Of a stretch of 64,000 nt of DNA, positions 17,278-24,532 are shown piece after piece. The stretch lies in assembly GCF_013282095.1 (NCBI RefSeq), contig NZ_BLTJ01000004.1:186001-250000 (forward strand), in the 5' to 3' direction. Each line of letters begins with the position of its first letter. Positions within the stretch are counted from its first letter, which is position 1. Source of the stretch: Enterocloster alcoholdehydrogenati (GTDB lineage: Bacteria; Bacillota; Clostridia; Lachnospirales; Lachnospiraceae). The notes under the pieces were generated by a model, which did no database searches, had not been told where the DNA came from, and worked only from the letters and a program-made list of their open reading frames with translations. A program made the position numbers and the translations under genes.

Positions 17278-18087
17278 ATGGCTTCTGATGAAAAAAGGAA
17301 GAAGGATGGTACGGAGCGTGACGCTGTCAGCCGTATCCCAAACTGGGGATGGCTGCTGATCTCCTTTCTGGCAGCCATCCTTCTATGGAAATGGCTGTCG
17401 GTAAACGAGACTACGGCCCGCAGCTTTCCCTTTGTGCCGGAGGTTTTAGCGGCTCTTGGAACCATGGTACAAAGGGGAGTGCTGTGGGAGGACTTCAGCA
17501 GCAGTATGATCTCCGTGATCCTTGGTTTCGTATTCGGATTCATAACATCGGTTCCCGTGGCATTTCTTATGGCCTGGTACCGGCCTGTGCGTTACATTGT
17601 AGAGCCCTGGATTCAGTTCATCCGAAACATTCCGCCTCTGGCTTATGTTCCGCTGGTGGTTATCTCTGCCGGAGTAGGAAGAAGGCCTCAGGTAATCGTA
17701 ATCTGGATGGCGACCTTCCTTATTATGACCGTGACAATTTATCAGGGAGTCCGCAATGTGGATGAGACGCTGATCAAGGCGGCCAGAGTGCTGGGGGCAA
17801 AGGACAGGGATCTGTTTGTAAAGGTGATCTTCCCGGCTACCACGCCCTTTATCATCACAGCGGTCCGCCTGGGCGTATCGGTAGCCCTGACAACACTGAT
17901 CGCCGCAGAATCCACAGGTGCCTACGCCGGTATGGGTATGCGTATCCGTTCGTTAAACAACAGCTTTGAGGTGGCCCCCATGCTGCTCTACATCATTATC
18001 ATCGGCGTGATCGGCATTACCAGTGAGAAGATTATCAAATATCTGGAAAGGAGGTTCACCGGATGGCAGGAGACGAGAAACGTGTAA
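17278..18087 (+). CDS. ABC transporter permease, NitT/TauT (nitrate/sulfonate/taurine) family
   Basis: A 269-residue inner-membrane permease with a hydrophobic segment near residues 22-38 and about five more. The cytoplasmic coupling motif is seen as RNVDETLIKAARVLGAKDRD near residue 160, followed by ATTPFIITAVRLGVSVALT, typical of SsuC/TauC proteins. It is the first gene of the block and overlaps the ATPase gene by 25 bases, so the two are translationally coupled. The family imports small anionic or zwitterionic organics (sulfonates, nitrate, thiamine precursors). The actual substrate here is unknown; the downstream genes point to a sugar-like compound. Confidence 0.9.
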   Translation: MASDEKRKKDGTERDAVSRIPNWGWLLISFLAAILLWKWLSVNETTARSFPFVPEVLAALGTMVQRGVLWEDFSSSMISVILGFVFGFITSVPVAFLMAWYRPVRYIVEPWIQFIRNIPPLAYVPLVVISAGVGRRPQVIVIWMATFLIMTVTIYQGVRNVDETLIKAARVLGAKDRDLFVKVIFPATTPFIITAVRLGVSVALTTLIAAESTGAYAGMGMRIRSLNNSFEVAPMLLYIIIIGVIGITSEKIIKYLERRFTGWQETRNV

Positions 18088-18854
18088 AGGTAAAGATTGA
18101 TCATGTGGAAAAGATCTATGATGGCCGCAAGGGCCGCATGGTCGCCTTAAACGGCGTGGATCTTGATATCATGGAAAATGAATTTATCTGTGTGGTAGGG
18201 CCTTCCGGCTGTGGAAAGTCCACGCTGCTCAACATCATAGCGGGTCTGCTGCAGCCTACATCCGGCGCTGTATATGTGGACGGAAAGAAGGTAGAGGGGA
18301 CAGGAACTGAGCGCGGCGTGGTATTCCAGCAGTACGCGTTATTCCCCTGGCTGACCGTTCTTAAAAATGTCATGTTCGGCCTGAAATTAAAGGGAATGAA
18401 GGATGATGAGGCCAGGGAGCTGGCCATGAAGTACATAAAGATGGTTCAGCTGGAGGAGTTTGTGGATGCCTATCCAAAGGAGCTTTCTGGCGGTATGAAG
18501 CAGAGAGTGGCCATCGCAAGAGCGTATGCGGTTCAGCCGGAGGTGCTTTTGATGGATGAACCCTTTGGAGCGCTGGATGCACAGACCAGAACACAGCTTC
18601 AGTCAGAGCTTATAAGAACCTGGCAGGAGGAGAAGAAAACCTGTTTCTTTATTACCCATGATGTAGAAGAAGCGGTTATTCTGGCAACCAAGGTTATTAT
18701 CATGAGCGCAAGGCCGGGACGGATCAAAAAGATTGTGGATATCAATCTTCCATATCCAAGAACTCAGGAGATGAAGATGGAGCTTCCATTTTTGGATCTT
18801 AAGACGTATATCTGGGGTGAGGTATACAAGGAATATCTGGAAGTCAGAAAGTAG
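18063..18854 (+). CDS. ABC transporter ATP-binding protein, NitT/TauT family
   Basis: A 263-residue ATPase with Walker A GPSGCGKSTLLNIIAGL near residue 43, Q-loop VVFQQYALFPWLTVLKNV, signature LSGGMKQRVAIARAYA near residue 140, Walker B VLLMDEPFGALDAQTR and switch FITHDVEEAVILA. The PFGALD form and the length match SsuB/TauB. It overlaps the permease gene and is followed after 50 bases by the substrate-binding lipoprotein gene. Confidence 0.93.
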   Translation: MAGDEKRVKVKIDHVEKIYDGRKGRMVALNGVDLDIMENEFICVVGPSGCGKSTLLNIIAGLLQPTSGAVYVDGKKVEGTGTERGVVFQQYALFPWLTVLKNVMFGLKLKGMKDDEARELAMKYIKMVQLEEFVDAYPKELSGGMKQRVAIARAYAVQPEVLLMDEPFGALDAQTRTQLQSELIRTWQEEKKTCFFITHDVEEAVILATKVIIMSARPGRIKKIVDINLPYPRTQEMKMELPFLDLKTYIWGEVYKEYLEVRK

Positions 18855-18904
18855 GAAAGGTACGTGTTTCAAAACTATATAATGTTTAAGGAGGACATTT
18901 ATTT

Positions 18905-19984
18905 ATGAAAAAACGTTTTTTAGCAGCAGCAATGGCATCTGTAATGGCACTGTCTCTGGCAGCCTGCTCCGACGGCTCCGCTTCCGGTTCTGCGGCGGCT
19001 CCCTCTGAGACGGAGAAAACCGCAGAGGCATCAAAGGAAGAGGCTAAGACAGAAGATGCCGGGGAGAGCGGGGCAGAAAAGGAGCCCATTACTCTGAACA
19101 TTGCATATATGCCTAACTACGGAAGTCTATGGTCTGTTGCGGCGGCTCAGGCCCAGGGGTATATGGAGGAAGAGGGCATTACGCTGAATCTGGCAGAATT
19201 TGCAGACGGTCCCACCATTATTGCAGCTATGGAATCCGGCACCATCGATATCGGCTATATCGGCCAGGGCGCCCATAAGCTTTGCGTCAACGGTCAGGCA
19301 AAGATCGCTGCGCTGTCCCATATTTCCAATGGAGACGCTCTCATCGGCGGACCGGAAGTAAAGACCATGGAGGATTTAAAGGGCAAGAAAGTGGCTTACT
19401 CCTCCGGTACCTCCAGCGAAGATATTTTAAATAACGCACTTTCAAAGGCAGGCATGACCATGAGTGATATCACACCGGTAGACATGGACGCATCCGGTAT
19501 CGTGACCGCTATGATTTCCGGCGGCGTAGACGCCTGCGCAACCTGGTCTCCCAACAGCTTAAAGATCCTGGAAGAGGTTCCGGAGGCAACCAAGCTGGCA
19601 GACAACATGACCTTTAAGGATACTACCGTTTCTCTGGCAAGCTGGATCGTAACTCCAAAGTATGCAGAGGAGAACCAGGATAAGATCCTCCGCTTTACAA
19701 GGGCCCTCTTTAAGGGAATGGATTATGCGGCAGATGATCATTATGAGGAGACTGCAAAGGCAGTGGCGGCCATAACAAAGACAGACGAGGCGAGTGTATT
19801 TGATCAGAGAGGCGACGCTGACTGGCTGACTGGCAAAGAGGTGGCTGAGGGCGCTGCAGACGGCACAGTAGAGAACTATTACAAGATCCAGCAGGATAAT
19901 TTCATTGCCGGCGGACAGGTAGAGAAGGAAGTTCCGGTGTCCGATTATGTGATGCTTGAGAATATGATCGAAGCAGGAAAATAG
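18905..19984 (+). CDS. ABC transporter substrate-binding lipoprotein, TauA/SsuA (NMT1-like) family
   Basis: A 359-residue extracytoplasmic lipoprotein. The signal peptide is MKKRFLAAAMASVMALSLAAC with lipobox SLAAC (Cys about 21), followed by an Ala/Glu/Ser-rich linker to about residue 60. The mature domain starts NIAYMPNYGSLWSVAAAQAQ and contains the family pattern AAMESGTIDIGYIGQGA and LKGKKVAYSSGTSSEDILN. Proteins of this fold bind sulfonates, nitrate, aromatic acids or pyrimidines, so the ligand is open. It has a good GGAGG site and is followed by a hairpin that may reduce expression of the enzyme genes relative to this binding protein. Confidence 0.92.
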   Translation: MKKRFLAAAMASVMALSLAACSDGSASGSAAAPSETEKTAEASKEEAKTEDAGESGAEKEPITLNIAYMPNYGSLWSVAAAQAQGYMEEEGITLNLAEFADGPTIIAAMESGTIDIGYIGQGAHKLCVNGQAKIAALSHISNGDALIGGPEVKTMEDLKGKKVAYSSGTSSEDILNNALSKAGMTMSDITPVDMDASGIVTAMISGGVDACATWSPNSLKILEEVPEATKLADNMTFKDTTVSLASWIVTPKYAEENQDKILRFTRALFKGMDYAADDHYEETAKAVAAITKTDEASVFDQRGDADWLTGKEVAEGAADGTVENYYKIQQDNFIAGGQVEKEVPVSDYVMLENMIEAGK

Positions 19985-19997
19985 ATAAAATCATCGC

Positions 19998-20043
19998 GGA
20001 GAGCGCCCTGGGGGCCGGTATTGGGCGCCGGGCGTTCTCTTTA
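19998..20043 (+). terminator. Hairpin after the binding-protein gene, possible attenuator
   Basis: GAGAGCGCCC pairs with GGGCGTTCTC (one G-U) with further GC pairing inside the loop, followed by only TTTA. The weak U tract suggests partial termination or mRNA 3'-end protection inside the operon. Confidence 0.55.
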
Positions 20044-20080
20044 TGCATATCAGGCCGCAGGAGACGAGAAAGGAGCACCC

Positions 20081-20908
20081 ATGAGACATGACTATTACAG
20101 CTATACAAAAGAACAGCTGCTGGCAGATCCGAAAATAAAGCTGTTCTGCCTTAAGGATAATGCATCCGTATTTAAGCAGATGGCAGAGGAAATGGCAGAG
20201 GAAATAAGGACGCACAATGCAGAGGGGAAGAAAACCGTATTTATCTGTCCCGTAGGCCCCGTGGGTCAGTACCCCTATTTTGTGGATATGGTAAATGAAC
20301 AGAACATTAGCCTGAAAAATGTCTGGTTTATTAACATGGACGAATATCTGGATGATGAGAAGCACTGGATACCGGCAGAGCATCCCCTAAGCTTTCGGGG
20401 GTTTATGAACCGGACGGTGTATGACAGAATCCGTCCGGAGCTTTTGATGCCGCCAGAGCAGAGAGTATTCCCCGATCCCCTTGATACTGGCCGGATCCCA
20501 GAGCTGATCGAAGAACTGGGGGGCGTGGATATCGCTTTTGGAGGAATTGGAATCAATGGCCATGTAGCCTTTAATGAGGCTGATCCCTCTCTGACGAATG
20601 AGGAATTTCTGGCTCAAAAGACCCGTGTTTTAGAAATTACGCCCCAGACACGGACTGCCAACGCCATTGGGGACTTTAACGGAGCCCTGGAGGATATGCC
20701 CCGTTACTGTGTCTCCATCGGCATATATGAGATCGCTCATGCGGGAAAGATCCGTCTGGGCTGTTTCAGAAACTGGCATCGTGCAGTGGTGCGCCGGGCA
20801 GCCTACGGCGAACCATCATCCGCTTTTCCGGTCAGTCTGCTTCAGGGCCATCCAGATCTGACGCTCACCTTTACAGACTATGTGGCGGCTCTTTCTGACG
20901 GAATATAA
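20081..20908 (+). CDS. Glucosamine-6-phosphate deaminase/isomerase-like protein (NagB fold), altered active site
   Basis: A 275-residue NagB-fold protein. It keeps the MDEYL block (Asp87, equivalent to NagB Asp72), and GGIGINGHVAFNE with His161 and Glu166, but Asn159 stands where NagB has catalytic Asp141. The phosphate-binding TGGTP loop is replaced by GPVGQYPYF (residues 59-67), and the phosphate-contacting Lys of the GSQKA segment by His in RNWHRA. I infer an isomerase or deaminase for a sugar without the usual 6-phosphate. The start at 20081 has GAAAGGAG upstream. It is the first enzyme gene of the block. Not a regular NagB. Confidence 0.75.
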   Translation: MRHDYYSYTKEQLLADPKIKLFCLKDNASVFKQMAEEMAEEIRTHNAEGKKTVFICPVGPVGQYPYFVDMVNEQNISLKNVWFINMDEYLDDEKHWIPAEHPLSFRGFMNRTVYDRIRPELLMPPEQRVFPDPLDTGRIPELIEELGGVDIAFGGIGINGHVAFNEADPSLTNEEFLAQKTRVLEITPQTRTANAIGDFNGALEDMPRYCVSIGIYEIAHAGKIRLGCFRNWHRAVVRRAAYGEPSSAFPVSLLQGHPDLTLTFTDYVAALSDGI

Positions 20909-20964
20909 GTGTGATATGTACAGGAAAAACAGGCTGTGAAAATGGCCGGAAGGCAGGTTGGCTT

Positions 20965-22155
20965 ATGAAAAATAATGTACTGGTAGTTCACGGAGGCGGC
21001 CCTACGGCGGTGCTCAACGCCTCCTTGTATGGTGTGCTTGCACAGGCCAAAGAAAGCGATAGGATCGGCGCAGTATATGGGGCTATCGGAGGCAGTGAAG
21101 GGATTTTGAAGGAGCGTTTTTTGGATCTTTTGGAGTTTGCCGGAGACGAAGGCAAGAAGCTTCTTTCTACCCCCGGAACAGCCATCGGCTCTTCCAGATA
21201 TGCGCTGGAAGAGGAGGATTACAGGGCGATGGAGCCCATTCTGCGAAAATATGGAATCCGTTATGTGCTCTTTAACGGCGGAAACGGCACAATGGATGCC
21301 TGCGGAAAGCTGGCTCGCGCCCTGGGAACAGATTCTGATATTAAAGTAGCCGGGATTCCCAAAACCATAGACAATGACATTGGCATAACAGATCATACTC
21401 CGGGCTATGGAAGCGCGGCCAGATATATTGCCAGGACAACGGCGGAGGTGGGGGCGGATGTGAGGTCTCTTCCGATTCATGTGTGTATCCTGGAGGCCAT
21501 GGGGAGAAATGCCGGCTGGATTACAGCCGCTTCTGCCCTGGCAAGGAAAAACAAGGGGGATGCGCCCCACCTGATCTATCTGCCGGAACGCCCTTTTAAG
21601 GAAGAAGAATTTTTGGAGGATGTGAAGGAACTGTATGAGAGGCTGGGCGGAGTGGTAGTGGTTGCCAGCGAGGGATTAAAGGATGAGAACGGAACTCCCA
21701 TCGTTCCTCCTGTTTTCCAGACAGGACGGTCGGTATATTATGGGGATGTGGGAGCGTACCTGGCACAGCTGGTAATCAGAAAGCTTGGGATCAAAGCAAG
21801 GAGCGAAAAGCCGGGGATCTGCGGCAGGGCTTCCATCGCCCTTCAGTCCCCTACAGACCGTAAGGAGGCTGTTTTGGCGGGCAGAGAGGCTTTAAAAGCT
21901 GCCATGGAGGGGGAAACCGGCATCATGATCGGCTTTGAACGGCAGCCGGGGGAATACTGTATCCGTCCCATACGTATTCCCATCGATCAGGTTATGCTTA
22001 CAGAGCGCACCATGCCGGAAACGTATATCAATGACCGGGGAAATGATGTGACAGAAGCTTTTGCAGCATGGTGCCGTCCCCTTACGGGAGAGGACGAACC
22101 GGACTACATTGATTTTCAGGAGATATACAGGAAAAGAGAAGAGGGAAGAGGATGA
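20965..22155 (+). CDS. Phosphofructokinase-family sugar kinase (ATP or PPi donor unclear)
   Basis: A 396-residue PfkA-superfamily enzyme. The N-terminal VVHGGGPTAVLN loop, GGNGTMDACGK (105-115), PKTIDNDIG (132-140) and ILEAMGRNAGW are visible. Lys133 in PKTIDND is the feature of PPi-dependent and some ATP-dependent long PFKs, while Gly108 at the donor site is ATP-like. Asn107 replaces the Mg-binding Asp of regular PFKs. The usual sugar-binding QRGG block appears as GICGRAS. The acceptor may therefore not be fructose-6-phosphate. ATG 20965 has GGAAGG upstream; the gene overlaps the TIM-like gene by four bases. Confidence 0.8.
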   Translation: MKNNVLVVHGGGPTAVLNASLYGVLAQAKESDRIGAVYGAIGGSEGILKERFLDLLEFAGDEGKKLLSTPGTAIGSSRYALEEEDYRAMEPILRKYGIRYVLFNGGNGTMDACGKLARALGTDSDIKVAGIPKTIDNDIGITDHTPGYGSAARYIARTTAEVGADVRSLPIHVCILEAMGRNAGWITAASALARKNKGDAPHLIYLPERPFKEEEFLEDVKELYERLGGVVVVASEGLKDENGTPIVPPVFQTGRSVYYGDVGAYLAQLVIRKLGIKARSEKPGICGRASIALQSPTDRKEAVLAGREALKAAMEGETGIMIGFERQPGEYCIRPIRIPIDQVMLTERTMPETYINDRGNDVTEAFAAWCRPLTGEDEPDYIDFQEIYRKREEGRG

Positions 22156-23027
22156 AGCATATTTTTTTAAACCTGAAACGTTTTGACATTCCAAAGGAGT
22201 ACGGCGGTGTCAATGCCATTGCCCCGGTGGAACAGTGGGGCTCCTTCATCGTAAGAAATACTCAGGAGGCGCTGAAGGCCTATAAGGGGAGGGATACAGA
22301 ATTTGTCATGTTTTTCCCGGAGGCCCATGTGCTGAATGCGGTGGGAGCCCTCTGTGAGGACAGTCCGGTAAAGGTTGGCTGTCAGGGGGTCTTTCGTCAG
22401 GATACGGCCATCGGCGGCAACTTCGGCGCATTTACTTCCAGCCGCACGGCCAATGCGGCAAAGGCTCTTGGCTGCAGCTGCGTGCTCATCGGCCATTGCG
22501 AGGAGCGGAGGGATAAGGCGGGGATCCTGGAGGCCGGAGGCGGAGATCCATCGGCAGTAAACAGGATCCTAAATCAGGAGATCCGGGAGGCTGTGCGCGC
22601 GGGGCTTAACGTTCTTTACTGTATTGGAGAGACGTTTGAAGAGCAGCCCCGGTGGCAGGAGGTTTTAAAGGAGCAGCTGGATGAAGGGCTAAAGGATACG
22701 GATCGGACAAAGGTTACCATCGCTTATGAACCAGTATGGGCTATCGGGCCGGGAAAGACGCCTCCGGATTCGGATTATATTGGAAAGATCGGCGCTTTTG
22801 TGAAGGAGACGACGGGAGGCATGGACGTAGTTTACGGCGGCGGCTTAAAGCAGGATAATGCGGCCATGGTGGCAGCGGTACCGGATATGGACGGCGGTCT
22901 TATCGCCCTGACGAGGTTTTCCGGTGAGATCGGCTTTTATCCCAATGAATATCTGGAGATTGTGAGGCTGTATCTGGACGGCGGAGAGAGGCGGGAAACG
23001 AAAGGATCAAAACGGTCTGACTTGTAA
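22152..23027 (+). CDS. Triose-phosphate isomerase-like protein with altered phosphate loops
   Basis: A 291-residue TIM-barrel protein, about 40 longer than normal TpiA. Catalytic positions are kept: Lys9 (NLKRF), His115 (GHCEERR) and Glu193 (AYEPVWAIGPGKTP). The two C-terminal phosphate-gripping loops are changed: YGGGLKQDN in place of YGGSVKPEN and DGGLIALTRFSG in place of the DGxLVGGASL element. So it probably isomerises a three- or four-carbon compound related to, but not identical with, glyceraldehyde-3-phosphate. It overlaps the kinase gene (ATGA), meaning tight coupling. Paralogues acting on erythrulose phosphates are an alternative. Confidence 0.78.
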   Translation: MKHIFLNLKRFDIPKEYGGVNAIAPVEQWGSFIVRNTQEALKAYKGRDTEFVMFFPEAHVLNAVGALCEDSPVKVGCQGVFRQDTAIGGNFGAFTSSRTANAAKALGCSCVLIGHCEERRDKAGILEAGGGDPSAVNRILNQEIREAVRAGLNVLYCIGETFEEQPRWQEVLKEQLDEGLKDTDRTKVTIAYEPVWAIGPGKTPPDSDYIGKIGAFVKETTGGMDVVYGGGLKQDNAAMVAAVPDMDGGLIALTRFSGEIGFYPNEYLEIVRLYLDGGERRETKGSKRSDL

Positions 23028-23080
23028 GCCGCAGCATCAATAAAAACGGATCTGCGGATCCGGGAAGGAGAACATTTATT

Positions 23081-24532
23081 ATGAAAGTATCATTTGAATA
23101 CGGGCAGGGGATGGTAGATGCCGTTCTGCCGGACAATACAGACATTTTTATCCCAGGAGAAACGGTGCCGGATCCGCCCTGTATCCCGGAGGATAAGCTG
23201 GAGGAGGAAACCTTAAAATCCATCCGCAATCCAATGGGGATGCCGCCGCTGACACAACTGGCTCATAAAGGCTCCAGGGTTGTGATTATTTTCCCGGATA
23301 TCGTAAAAGGGGGGCTTCAGCCTACGGCACACCGGAAACTCTCCATTAAGCTGATCCTTAAGGAACTGTATTCTGTGGGCGTGGAGAAAAAGGATATCCT
23401 GATGATCTGCTCCAACGGCCTTCACCCCAGAAGCACGGAGAAGGAGATACGGGCGATCCTGGGGGAAGAGCTGTTTCATGAGTTCTGGTATACCCATCAG
23501 ATCATCACTCATGACAGCGAGGATTATGACCATATGGTAGGTCTGGGTACCACAGACCGGGGAGATCCTGTCCTCATGAACAAATATGTATATGACAGCG
23601 ATGTTGCAATCCTCATTGGACACACCCAGGGAAATCCCTATGGAGGCTATTCCGGCGGCTATAAACATTGTTCTACCGGCATCACCCACTGGCGTTCCAT
23701 TGCTTCCCACCATGTACCCCAGGTGATGCACCGGAAGGATTTTACACCGGTCAGCGGCCATTCCCTTATGCGCACCAAGTTTGATGAGATTGGCCAGCAT
23801 ATGGAAAAGTGCATGGGAAAGAAGTTTTTCTGCTGTGATGCGGTGCTGGACACCTATTCCAGACAGATCGAGATCAACAGCGGTTACGCAAAGGTAATGC
23901 AGCCACATTCCTGGATCACGGCCGATAAGCGGACGTATATCCCCTGGGCAGAGAAGAAGTACGATGTGATGGTCTTCGGCCTTCCCCAGAATTTCCACTA
24001 CGGCGATGGAATGGGAACCAATCCGGTGATGATGATGCAGGCCATTTCCGCCCAGGTAGTGCGCCATAAGAGAGTGATGAGCGATCACTGCGTGATCATC
24101 TGCTCCTCTATCTGCAACGGATACTTCCATGATGAAAGATGGCCTTATATGAGAGAGCTTTACGACCTGTTTCAGAAGGATTACATGAACACGCTGCCGG
24201 ATCTGAACCGTTACGGCGAGTATTTTGCCACCAATGAAGAATACATCCGCAGGTATCGTTACTGCAATGCCTTTCATCCCTTCCACGGTTTCTCCATGAT
24301 AAGTTCTGCCCATATTGCGGAAATGAACACAGCGGCCATCTACGTATGCGGCGCTCAGGAACCCGGATACGCAAGAGGGATGGGACTTAAGACAAGAGCC
24401 ACCATCGAGGAGGCCCTGGAGGATGCCAGAAAGAAGTTTACAGGGCCTGAGCCTAATATTCTGGCTCTGCCAAAGACTTTTAAGCTGGGAGCAGTCCATC
24501 TGATGATGAAGGAGGGAGATCCATGTCTTTAA
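23081..24532 (+). CDS. LarA-like (lactate racemase family, DUF2088) protein
   Basis: A 483-residue member of the nickel-pincer racemase/epimerase family. The candidates for the LarA catalytic residues are His115 (CSNGLHPRST), His181 (LIGHTQGNP) and Lys195 in YSGGYKHCSTG, the lysine that anchors the NPN nickel cofactor in LarA. The family covers lactate, malate and aldonate racemases or epimerases, so a hydroxy-acid function is expected. No larB, larC or larE cofactor genes are in the window. It has GGGAAGGAG upstream of ATG 23081 and overlaps the aldolase gene by 10 bases. Confidence 0.82.
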   Translation: MKVSFEYGQGMVDAVLPDNTDIFIPGETVPDPPCIPEDKLEEETLKSIRNPMGMPPLTQLAHKGSRVVIIFPDIVKGGLQPTAHRKLSIKLILKELYSVGVEKKDILMICSNGLHPRSTEKEIRAILGEELFHEFWYTHQIITHDSEDYDHMVGLGTTDRGDPVLMNKYVYDSDVAILIGHTQGNPYGGYSGGYKHCSTGITHWRSIASHHVPQVMHRKDFTPVSGHSLMRTKFDEIGQHMEKCMGKKFFCCDAVLDTYSRQIEINSGYAKVMQPHSWITADKRTYIPWAEKKYDVMVFGLPQNFHYGDGMGTNPVMMMQAISAQVVRHKRVMSDHCVIICSSICNGYFHDERWPYMRELYDLFQKDYMNTLPDLNRYGEYFATNEEYIRRYRYCNAFHPFHGFSMISSAHIAEMNTAAIYVCGAQEPGYARGMGLKTRATIEEALEDARKKFTGPEPNILALPKTFKLGAVHLMMKEGDPCL

